Source: Allomuricauda sp. ARW1Y1
GTDB lineage: Bacteria; Bacteroidota; Bacteroidia; Flavobacteriales; Flavobacteriaceae
Direction: 5' to 3'
NCBI RefSeq assembly: GCF_013407935.1
Contig: NZ_JACBZU010000002.1
Span: 558,001-622,000 of the forward strand
DNA: 64,000 nt
Below are positions 38,954 through 45,851 of this stretch, piece by piece. The notes beneath the pieces are model-generated. The model had not been told where the DNA came from, did not search any database, and saw only the letters and a program-made list of their open reading frames with translations. Within the stretch, counting starts at the first letter, position 1. Each line of letters begins with the position of its first letter. The translations under genes were made by a program, and so were the position numbers.

Positions 38954-39964
38954 ATGAGCAAATCTAAATTAGAGTATCTATGGTTGGATGGGTATGAACC
39001 AACAGCCAATATTAGAAGTAAGACTAGAATTGAGGAAGATTTTAGCGGTAAATTGGAAGACTGCCCGATGTGGTCCTTCGACGGTTCTTCTACCAAACAA
39101 GCTGAAGGTGGTTCCTCTGACTGCCTATTGAAACCTGTTGCCATTTATCCCGACCCAGCTCGAAGAAATGGCTACTTGGTGATGACCGAGGTATTGAACC
39201 CCGATGGAACTCCGCACGTGAGCAACTCCAGAGCCACTATTGATGATGACAATGATGATTTCTGGTTTGGATTTGAGCAGGAGTACTTTATTATGGATAC
39301 GGCCACACAACTGCCGCTTGGCTTCCCTGTAGGTGGTTATCCTGGACCACAAGGTCTATATTATTGCTCTGTTGGTGGTAGAAACACTTGGGGCAGGGAC
39401 CTTGTTGAAGAACATGCCGACCTATGTTTGGATGCAGGCCTTCAGTTTGAAGGAATCAACCAAGAGGTTGCTGCTGGACAGTGGGAATTCCAATTGTTCG
39501 CCAAAGGTGCCAAGAAAGCCGGTGATGAGATTTGGGTAGCACGATACTTGCTGCAGCGATTGACCGAGAGCTATGGTTACTATATTGAGTACCATCCAAA
39601 ACCCATCAAAGGTGACTGGAACGGTTCCGGTATGCACGCCAACTTCTCGAACACCTTGTTGAGAACCTGTGGGTCGAAAGAAGTATACGAAAAGGTATGT
39701 GAGGCTTTCCGTCCGGTAACCGCAGAGCACATTGCCGTTTATGGTGAGTACAACGATGAGCGATTGACCGGTAAGCACGAGACCGCCTCCATTAGCGATT
39801 TTAGCTACGGGGTTTCCGACAGAGGTGCTTCTATCCGAATTCCAATTTTGACCGTAGAGAAAGGATGGAAAGGATGGTTGGAAGACCGAAGACCAGCTTC
39901 CAACGCTGACCCATACAAAGTAGCGGCCGTTATTGTGAAAACAGTAAAATCCGCCAACGTATAA
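38954..39964 (+). CDS. Type II (eukaryote-like) glutamine synthetase
   Basis: 336 residues. WSFDGSSTKQAEGGSSDC, FGFEQEYFIM, GINQEVAAGQWEFQ, NGSGMHANFSNTLL and DRGASIRIP are the GSII catalytic blocks. It is short compared with GSI and lacks the adenylylation loop. Having GSIII and GSII divergent from one 211-bp control region suggests different regulation of the two enzymes. Confidence 0.96.
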   Translation: MSKSKLEYLWLDGYEPTANIRSKTRIEEDFSGKLEDCPMWSFDGSSTKQAEGGSSDCLLKPVAIYPDPARRNGYLVMTEVLNPDGTPHVSNSRATIDDDNDDFWFGFEQEYFIMDTATQLPLGFPVGGYPGPQGLYYCSVGGRNTWGRDLVEEHADLCLDAGLQFEGINQEVAAGQWEFQLFAKGAKKAGDEIWVARYLLQRLTESYGYYIEYHPKPIKGDWNGSGMHANFSNTLLRTCGSKEVYEKVCEAFRPVTAEHIAVYGEYNDERLTGKHETASISDFSYGVSDRGASIRIPILTVEKGWKGWLEDRRPASNADPYKVAAVIVKTVKSANV

Positions 39965-39996
39965 ACGGATAATAGATTAGTTGTTGATTATAGGTG

Positions 39997-40029
39997 AAAA
40001 CCGTCCCGAACTTTTTTGGGGCGGTTTTT
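39997..40029. terminator. Bidirectional terminator between GSII and the antiporter
   Basis: AAAACCGTCCC (39997-40007) / GGGGCGGTTTT (40018-40028) with one T-G pair; the antiporter stop codon starts at its right end. Confidence 0.8.
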
Positions 40030-40966
40030 ATGTTATGGTAAAGTATACAAATGCGGTATAAAAGGCCGCAAGGACCAAACCGTCCCTCCACCCCAAGCGC
40101 AATCCTTTGGGGAAGAACACCAAGGGCAAAATAAGGAAGGATATGCCCAACATCCAAAATATGTCGTTGGACAACAATCCTTGGTCCACCACGGTTATAG
40201 GCGTGATGATAGAAGTGATTCCCAACACCGCCAACAGATTAAAGATATTGGAACCGATCAAGTTGCCAACAGAAATGGCCTTCTCCTTTTTGATAACCGC
40301 AATTACGGATGCCGCCAACTCTGGTATACTGGTCCCTACCGATACAACGGTTATCCCGATTACCCGGTCACTCACTCCAAAGGACGAAGCCAGTCCAACA
40401 GCTCCATCGATAAGCAATTCGGAACCGCCCCAAAGGGCAGCACCGCCCAGTCCCAAGAACAAGACCGTTTTGTAGAGGGGCAGAGGTACATCGTCCTCGG
40501 GCGCATCATCCACCACGGCTGTTTTTTGAAAACGAAGCAGATACACTAAAAACACAAATAATGAGGACACCAGCACTATGCCCTCGGTTTGTCCCAATTG
40601 CCCATCAAAATAGATAAAACCAAAAAAGAGCAAGGAGGCCACCATCATCACCGGCCAGTCGGTGGTATAAAAACTTTTGCGCACCTCAATATTTCGCAAG
40701 ATTACCGTAACGGCCAACACCAGTCCCAAATTGGCAATGTTGGAACCCACCACATTACCCAAGGCAATATCGGGAAAGCCATCCAATGCGGCCTTTATAC
40801 TTACAATAAGTTCTGGTGCCGAGGTTGCGAAAGAAACCACCGTCATCCCTATCACAATTTTAGGAATATTCAGTTTAAGCGATAATGCCACCGCTGACTT
40901 CAACAGCCAATTTCCTCCCGCAATCAAAAGGGCCAGACCCAAAAGTATAAATAACAGATTTCCCAA
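40028..40966 (-). CDS. CaCA-family calcium/sodium antiporter
   Basis: 312 residues from TTG at 40966. Two alpha-repeats: GMTVVSFATSAPELIVSI with VVGSNIANLGLV, and GITVVSVGTSIPELAASV with LIGSNIFNLLAV, i.e. the paired TSxPE ion sites of YrbG/YfkE antiporters. About ten membrane helices. A far-upstream in-frame ATG (41053) adds a 29-residue leader that would run through a TATATTTG -7 element (40991-40984) and into the blaI operator array, so the TTG is preferred; the resulting length fits the family. Confidence 0.88.
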   Translation of the reverse strand: MGNLLFILLGLALLIAGGNWLLKSAVALSLKLNIPKIVIGMTVVSFATSAPELIVSIKAALDGFPDIALGNVVGSNIANLGLVLAVTVILRNIEVRKSFYTTDWPVMMVASLLFFGFIYFDGQLGQTEGIVLVSSLFVFLVYLLRFQKTAVVDDAPEDDVPLPLYKTVLFLGLGGAALWGGSELLIDGAVGLASSFGVSDRVIGITVVSVGTSIPELAASVIAVIKKEKAISVGNLIGSNIFNLLAVLGITSIITPITVVDQGLLSNDIFWMLGISFLILPLVFFPKGLRLGWRDGLVLAAFYTAFVYFTIT

Positions 40967-40983
40967 AAGCCTAAATTTTAGGA

Positions 40984-40991
40984 CAAATATA
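40984..40991 (-). promoter_or_regulatory. -7 promoter element of the antiporter gene
   Basis: TATATTTG on the minus strand, 17 nt before the proposed TTG start; no good -33 TTG at 17-23 nt. Confidence 0.45.
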
Positions 40992-41032
40992 AGCGTTGGG
41001 AAATTGATGCAGTACAGCAAGTTTATAAATAA

Positions 41033-41088
41033 AACTACAAAAATAGTTAACAAACTATAAAAATAGTTGTTTAACTATTTTATTAGTA
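41033..41088. promoter_or_regulatory. Three tandem operator dyads upstream of blaI
   Basis: AACTA-N6-TAGTT occurs at 41033-41048 and 41053-41068, and AACTA-N6-TAGTA (one mismatch) at 41073-41088. The starts are exactly 20 bp apart, about two helical turns, so all lie on one DNA face. The third covers the spacer of the blaI promoter. Likely sites for the BlaI repressor encoded 30 bp downstream, possibly also affecting the divergent antiporter. Confidence 0.75.
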
Positions 41089-41097
41089 TTATGTTTG
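41067..41097 (+). promoter_or_regulatory. blaI promoter
   Basis: TTG (41067-41069), 20-nt spacer, TATGTTTG (41090-41097), 20 nt before the blaI ATG and overlapped by dyads 2 and 3. Confidence 0.65.
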
Positions 41098-41117
41098 GTG
41101 CAGTTAAAGATTAGATC

Positions 41118-41477
41118 ATGCAAAAATTGACCAATAAAGAAGAGGAAGTCATGAAAATCCTCTGGGAGCTCGAAAGAGCTTTTGTAAAGGAAATCCTGGA
41201 AAAAATCGAAGGGGAAAAGCCGCACTACAACACTTTATCCACCATAGTTCGGAATCTCCAGGAAAAAGGATATGTGGACCATGAGGCCTTTGGCAACACC
41301 CATCGCTATTTCCCCGTGATCAGCAAGGAACAGTACCGCAAAAAATTTGTGAATGCTGCCATTGCCGATTATTATAATGATTCCTTTAAAAGTTTGGTCT
41401 CACATTTTGCACAGGAAGAAAAAATATCCATTTCGGAACTCAAGGAAATTATCGAACTCATAGAAAAGAAGAAATGA
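41118..41477 (+). CDS. blaI: BlaI/MecI/CopY family repressor
   Basis: 119 residues. Winged helix: LTNKEEEVMKILWELERAFV, then PHYNTLSTIVRNLQEKGYVDH (recognition helix), and a C-terminal dimerisation helix. In the known systems an M56 sensor protease triggers cleavage of this repressor. Overlaps the M56 gene as ATGA. No beta-lactamase is nearby, so the regulon is unknown beyond likely self-control. Confidence 0.93.
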   Translation: MQKLTNKEEEVMKILWELERAFVKEILEKIEGEKPHYNTLSTIVRNLQEKGYVDHEAFGNTHRYFPVISKEQYRKKFVNAAIADYYNDSFKSLVSHFAQEEKISISELKEIIELIEKKK

Positions 41478-43249
41478 TGGAACCACTATATATGTATATT
41501 TTACAGTCTGTCCTTATATCCGGAGGTTTTTTGGCGGTATACCATATCCTTTTGAAACGAGATACCCTTTTTACCGAAAACAGATTGTTTCTCTTATCCG
41601 GTTTGATTCTGGCCCTTGTATTCCCGTTAATCAAGATCAAAAAGACCGTGGTCATTGCGAAACCTGCGCTGATTCAGGCAAGTGCAGCCAGTGGAGAGAT
41701 GTCAACAACTCTTCAGGAAAATGGATTTTTTACGCTTCAAAATGGACTCGTTACCATCTACATAGTCGTGAGCGCTTTTTTATTGATACGGTTCATACTT
41801 AAATTGATTTCCTTGAAAAATTTGGCCGAAAAAGCAGAGTGGAGAAAGGAAACCCCATTTTTGCACCTGGTCACGGAAAAGAAGATTACCCCGTTTTCCT
41901 TTTTCAACTATATTTTTTACAATCCGCAACTTTTTGAACCCACCGAACTGCACGCCGTCTTGGAGCACGAAAAGGCGCATGCCCGGCAATGGCACACCTT
42001 GGACATCCTATTCTTGGAACTGCTGAAAATCGTGTTTTGGTTCAACCCGGTTTTATGGTTGTACAAAAGTGCGGTAAAAGAAAACCTGGAATACTTGGCA
42101 GACCATTTTGCCATAGCCCGGGCTGCGGACAAAAAATCCTACCAATACCTGATGCTTAAACAGGCAGTTAATACACCAAAATATGCCTTAACCAATTCAT
42201 TTTATAATTCATTAATCAAAAAACGAATAGTCATGTTAAATCAAAATCAATCCAAAAAAATCAATGCCCTTAAAATTCTGGTGATGCTACCCCTGTTGGG
42301 ACTGTTCTTGGCAAGTTTCAGCATCAAGAAAACTTATATTTATAAGGAATCGGACAGTATAGAGGATGTAATGGTGGAAGAATCCCCCATTGATGACAAA
42401 ACCGTGGAGCTTAGCATAAATAAAAACACCACGGATGCCGAATTGGACCAAATGAAGAAAGATTTGGCCGAGGATGATATCGACTTCAGCTACACCACGG
42501 TTCGGAATGATGATAGGGAAATCATTGAAATTTCGCTACAATTGAGTGGCAAGAGTTCAGATGGCAAATCGTTCAGTGGTAATTACAACAGCAATTCGGA
42601 CGGTCCCATTGGTCCCATCACCGTGTTGTACGACGATACGAACAATGCGGTTTCCTTTTGGAATGCAGGCAAGGGCCAAAACGTCAAAATACATAAAATT
42701 AAAGGCAAAGGCTCTTGGACTACCGATGATGATACGGAAATCATCATAAAAGAAGGTGATGAAGAGAAAGAGGTCATCATTAATGGAAAGCGATTGACGG
42801 AAGAAGAAATGGAGGAAATCGATTTAGATAACGTTGCTTCCATTTTTGTAACAAAGGACGAGGAAGATAAGGACGTTAACTATGTGACCATCAAAAAAGT
42901 GGGAGAAGAGAAACACAAGAATGTGGTGATGATCCGAACGGATGATGAAAAAAAGATCCATGTAAAAAGAGACAAAAATATAGTGGTCATTAAAGATTCT
43001 GTGAGCGATGAGGAAAATGAGGTTATTCTTGGCGATGAAGACTCCCGTTTCTTTTACATCAAAGATGATGGAAAAAGAAAACCTCTCTATCATATCGACG
43101 GTAAAAAGTCGGGATCAAAAGACTTTAAAAATATGTCCCCGGACGAGATTGAGAGCATTAGTGTGCTTAAAGGAGACACCGCGGTGGAGAAGTATGGAAA
43201 AAAGGCCAAAAATGGCGTTATCGAGGTAACTACAAAAAAAGGCAATTGA
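41474..43249 (+). CDS. M56 BlaR1-like sensor protease with TonB-plug-like C-terminus
   Basis: 591 residues. Four N-terminal membrane helices surround a cytosolic metalloprotease with HEKAH at residues 165-169 and the downstream ENLEYLADHFA helix that supplies the third zinc ligand. A last membrane helix (about 270-290, ILVMLPLLGLFLASF) leads to a long exported Asp/Glu/Lys-rich beta domain instead of a penicillin-binding domain. The final 30 residues (ISVLKGDTAVEKYG, NGVIEVTTKKG) closely resemble the plug motif of SusC/TonB receptors. Signal sensed: unknown. Confidence 0.9.
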   Translation: MMEPLYMYILQSVLISGGFLAVYHILLKRDTLFTENRLFLLSGLILALVFPLIKIKKTVVIAKPALIQASAASGEMSTTLQENGFFTLQNGLVTIYIVVSAFLLIRFILKLISLKNLAEKAEWRKETPFLHLVTEKKITPFSFFNYIFYNPQLFEPTELHAVLEHEKAHARQWHTLDILFLELLKIVFWFNPVLWLYKSAVKENLEYLADHFAIARAADKKSYQYLMLKQAVNTPKYALTNSFYNSLIKKRIVMLNQNQSKKINALKILVMLPLLGLFLASFSIKKTYIYKESDSIEDVMVEESPIDDKTVELSINKNTTDAELDQMKKDLAEDDIDFSYTTVRNDDREIIEISLQLSGKSSDGKSFSGNYNSNSDGPIGPITVLYDDTNNAVSFWNAGKGQNVKIHKIKGKGSWTTDDDTEIIIKEGDEEKEVIINGKRLTEEEMEEIDLDNVASIFVTKDEEDKDVNYVTIKKVGEEKHKNVVMIRTDDEKKIHVKRDKNIVVIKDSVSDEENEVILGDEDSRFFYIKDDGKRKPLYHIDGKKSGSKDFKNMSPDEIESISVLKGDTAVEKYGKKAKNGVIEVTTKKGN

Positions 43250-43281
43250 TCAAAAAACCAATGGTTTTTGAGTAGTCAGTG

Positions 43282-43310
43282 GAACCGTCTTTCGAGGCGG
43301 TTCTTTTTTT
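43282..43310 (+). terminator. Terminator of blaI-M56
   Basis: GAACCGTCT-TTCG-AGGCGGTTC (43282-43303) with one wobble and a TTCG tetraloop, then T7. Confidence 0.85.
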
Positions 43311-43718
43311 GCCCAAAACGAAAACCCAAAAAACAGCCCTTTTTTAAACGAAAGCTCCCTTGGTTTTTAATTTCACCCCAAAAAAGCCCCTTCAATTCTA
43401 ACATTTTAAACATCAAAATAATATTTATGATTACAAAATATAACTTTTTTCAAGGAAACATGTTTCAGTTAAAGAAGCAACGCGTTTTTTAAAATACAAT
43501 CTCGTATGCAATTACATTGTTTTTATGCCAAATGCTTGGAAGCATGACATTTATCATTATATATTCGGGGACATAACAGAAAAATAGTAGTTTTTTCAAC
43601 CTTAAAAATCAATCAAAAAATGATAGCAATTGTAAAAGTATTCATCACACTTCTTGTGCAACTCTTAACGGTTATCTTCATTTAACCGTTAGGGTTGCCA
43701 CATTGCTATTGACCTCCA
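43311..43718. other. AT-rich intergenic region
   Basis: About 400 bp without a clear gene. It holds a degenerate promoter (TTG near 43545, TATATTCG 43557-43564), a 21-codon hydrophobic ORF (43620-43685) and an inverted repeat (43664-43693). Otherwise homopolymer-rich DNA with nothing I can name. Confidence 0.6.
43620..43685 (+). CDS. Possible 21-residue hydrophobic peptide
   Basis: ATG at 43620 opens a 21-residue, almost entirely hydrophobic peptide (MIAIVKVFITLLVQLL...). Its stop codon lies in an inverted repeat, AACGGTTA (43667-43674) / TAACCGTT (43683-43690). A near-consensus promoter ends 55 nt upstream. Could be a membrane micropeptide or a chance ORF. Confidence 0.25.
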   Translation: MIAIVKVFITLLVQLLTVIFI

Positions 43719-43747
43719 TTGCTTGTATTAGGCTTTGTGTATATTTG
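43719..43747 (+). promoter_or_regulatory. Promoter of the 49-residue gene
   Basis: TTG (43719-43721), 18-nt spacer, TATATTTG (43740-43747), 19 nt before ATG 43767. It rules out the earlier in-frame start at 43719. Confidence 0.7.
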
Positions 43748-43766
43748 TACAGAGCAACACAACAAT

Positions 43767-43916
43767 ATGTTTTACAAGATTTTGGCAAAACTGAACAAGG
43801 CACTGTTGCCCTCTTATAGTAAAAGGGGGTTGGACTTGGCCAAAGCATCCAAATTACAGATGGCCATTATTGGTTGGAGATACTATATCACCACTAGGGC
43901 ACTCGATCAATACTGA
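43767..43916 (+). CDS. Small basic protein (often labelled SsrA-binding protein in flavobacteria)
   Basis: 49 residues, helical and basic: MFYKILAKLNKALLPSYSKR, DLAKASKLQMAIIGWRYY. I recall near-identical short proteins in Flavobacteriaceae that carry a probably mistaken SsrA-binding label; it is far too short to be SmpB. A full promoter sits at the right distance. Its last 10 nt overlap the convergent apt gene. Confidence 0.72.
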   Translation: MFYKILAKLNKALLPSYSKRGLDLAKASKLQMAIIGWRYYITTRALDQY

Positions 43917-44419
43917 AGCAGGGCAGCTTTTTGATAGTCCTTTATTTTTTCAAATCCGTTCAAAAAGGTAAGTTCAATTAAAAAATTGCATTGGACGACC
44001 TCTCCTCCCAGTTTTTCTACCAATCGGCAAACGGCCTGAGCCGTGCCTCCCGTAGCCAGAACATCGTCGTGTACCAGCACCTTATCCCCTACCTCAATGG
44101 CATCGGAATGGATTTCGAGGGTGCCTGTCCCATACTCCAATTCATAGGTCTCGGAGATGGTGGTATAGGGCAATTTGCCAGATTTGCGCACCGTTACAAA
44201 GCCCGCACCCAATTTTTCGGCCATCATGGGCGCAAATATGAATCCGCGGCTATCCACACCCACCACTTTATCAATTTTCATATGGTTGGTGAAACCGACC
44301 AGGGCGTCGGCCGCTTTTTGCAGTGCTGTGGCATTTTTCAAGAGCGGAGTGATATCCTTAAAAACGACCCCAGGCTTGGGAAAATCCTTGATATCACGAA
44401 TGTAGGGTGCAAAATCCAT
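43907..44419 (-). CDS. apt: Adenine phosphoribosyltransferase
   Basis: 170 residues. PKPGVVFKDITPLL at the N-terminus, GVDSRGFIFAPMMAEKLG, and the PRPP loop VLVHDDVLATGGTA. It salvages adenine to AMP. Confidence 0.96.
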   Translation of the reverse strand: MDFAPYIRDIKDFPKPGVVFKDITPLLKNATALQKAADALVGFTNHMKIDKVVGVDSRGFIFAPMMAEKLGAGFVTVRKSGKLPYTTISETYELEYGTGTLEIHSDAIEVGDKVLVHDDVLATGGTAQAVCRLVEKLGGEVVQCNFLIELTFLNGFEKIKDYQKAALLQY

Positions 44420-44437
44420 TTTTTGTTCGCTAGGGTT

Positions 44438-44467
44438 TTGAGGTAAAGTTAAAAAGAAATATATTTG
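44438..44467 (+). promoter_or_regulatory. Promoter of tRNA-Arg
   Basis: TTG (44438-44440), 19-nt spacer, TATATTTG (44460-44467), 14 nt before the tRNA 5' end. Confidence 0.7.
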
Positions 44468-44481
44468 CAGCCCTTAAATAA

Positions 44482-44555
44482 GGCCGCGTGGCGCAACTGA
44501 ATAGCGCATCTGATTACGGCTCAGAAGGTTGCAGGTTTGAATCCTGCCGCGGTCA
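44482..44555 (+). tRNA. tRNA-Arg(ACG)
   Basis: 74 nt cloverleaf: acceptor GGCCGCG / CGCGGTC (one G-T), anticodon stem TCTGA/TCAGA with loop TTACGGC (anticodon ACG), T arm GCAGG-TTTGAAT-CCTGC, discriminator A; CCA not encoded. Probable attB of the prophage, since the integrase gene begins 93 bp downstream. Confidence 0.93.
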
Positions 44556-44572
44556 CTAAATTTTTCAAATAA

Positions 44573-44615
44573 AGAAAGCCAGGCTTTTGCTTAAATCGCA
44601 AAGGCTTGGCTTTCT
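44573..44615 (+). terminator. 18-bp hairpin between tRNA-Arg and integrase
   Basis: AGAAAGCCAGGCTTTTGC (44573-44590) pairs with GCAAAGGCTTGGCTTTCT (44598-44615) through two wobbles. No long T-run follows. It may end the tRNA transcript or form part of the att region. Confidence 0.6.
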
Positions 44616-44648
44616 GCGTTTTAAATCATTTTAAAATTTAGTTTTCCT

Positions 44649-45851
44649 ATGCAGACTTTAATAACTCACAGGGATTTTGTCCCACTGATTGACCCACTAA
44701 AAACCATTGGGAAGTTGAACTCAAAAATTGTACTAAAAAAGGATTACGTTAGGGATGACGGCACTTGTGCCGTTTATCTGCAGTTGTTCCAGAACAACGA
44801 AAGAAAAAGGATTCCCCTTAACATTTCTGTCCCTGTAAGTGATTGGGACGAGAAAAAACAATTAGTAAAAAACCGGAACAGGAATGCAGATGACTACAAT
44901 CTACTTATCGGTAAGGTAAAGTCAGACCTAAATACGGTGCTCGTAAACTATAGGCTCTCAGGGATGGAACCGAAACTTTCAGATGTTGTGGAAGAATTAC
45001 TGAGCCCAACACTCAGGACCTGCTTCAACGCTTTTTACGCCGCTGAACTCGAATATCAATATGAAAAGGGCATAATCAAGTACTCCACTTATCGGCAACA
45101 AAAAGGAGCTCTAGGGAAAATCAAGAAATTCCGCGACCCGCTTCCTTTTTGTGATATCGATGAAAATCTAGTGCTGGAATTGAAGGCGTTCTGCAGACAT
45201 GAACTCAAAAACAAAAAAGCCACCATTGAAGGAACAATTAAGAACTTCAAAAAATTCCTGCACTTAGCCAATAAAAAGCGAATACGCACGAAAATTTCGT
45301 TTGATGAAATCAAAATAAAAAAGATGGTGGGATCCAGAGTGTTTTTATTGCCGGAAGAGCTCAAGAAGCTATATCAATACGCCCAAAGCCCGTTTATTAG
45401 CGATGAACGTAGAATGATATTGAAAAGGTTCCTTTTCAGTTGCTTTACCGGTATAAGAATCAGTGATAGCGAAAGAATCACAGAGGATAATTTTATCGGC
45501 GACCACTTGGCTTTCACAATGTACAAGACGGACAAATTCATTCGTATAAAATTGAATCAGGCAGCCCTATCGATGATTGAATTTCCCGATGTGTTCAAGG
45601 ATAATTTTACAAGGGAACACATCAACAGGCAATTAAAGAACATTGCCAATAGTCTTGGGATGAAAAAAAGACTTCATTTTCATTGTAGTAGGCATACATT
45701 TGCCACTAACTTTTTGATCAGTGGTGGCGATGTGGTCAACCTTCAAAGGCTTTTGGGTCATTCTAAAATCGAGGAAACGATGATTTATGTCCACATTGTC
45801 GATAGTATCACAGACAAACAAATCGACCTACTGGACGATATTATCAAATAG
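44649..45851 (+). CDS. int: Tyrosine recombinase (prophage integrase)
   Basis: 400 residues: arm-type N-terminal domain, SAM-like core-binding domain (about 115-215) and catalytic domain. Catalytic residues: Arg270 (TGIRIS), His345-x-x-Arg348 (HCSRHTF), His371 (LLGHSK) and Tyr380 (MIYVH). Typical of Bacteroidota phage and conjugative-element integrases. It reads away from the tRNA and overlaps the last tail gene convergently by 8 bp. Confidence 0.93.
   Translation: MQTLITHRDFVPLIDPLKTIGKLNSKIVLKKDYVRDDGTCAVYLQLFQNNERKRIPLNISVPVSDWDEKKQLVKNRNRNADDYNLLIGKVKSDLNTVLVNYRLSGMEPKLSDVVEELLSPTLRTCFNAFYAAELEYQYEKGIIKYSTYRQQKGALGKIKKFRDPLPFCDIDENLVLELKAFCRHELKNKKATIEGTIKNFKKFLHLANKKRIRTKISFDEIKIKKMVGSRVFLLPEELKKLYQYAQSPFISDERRMILKRFLFSCFTGIRISDSERITEDNFIGDHLAFTMYKTDKFIRIKLNQAALSMIEFPDVFKDNFTREHINRQLKNIANSLGMKKRLHFHCSRHTFATNFLISGGDVVNLQRLLGHSKIEETMIYVHIVDSITDKQIDLLDDIIK

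Noticed and set aside
38954..39352. Open frames on the minus strand opposite the GSII gene
   Set aside because: They shadow a highly conserved enzyme frame and have no promoter or family likeness.
43719..43766. Earlier in-frame start for the 49-residue gene
   Set aside because: This segment is the promoter itself (TTG-N18-TATATTTG), so it would not be in the mRNA.
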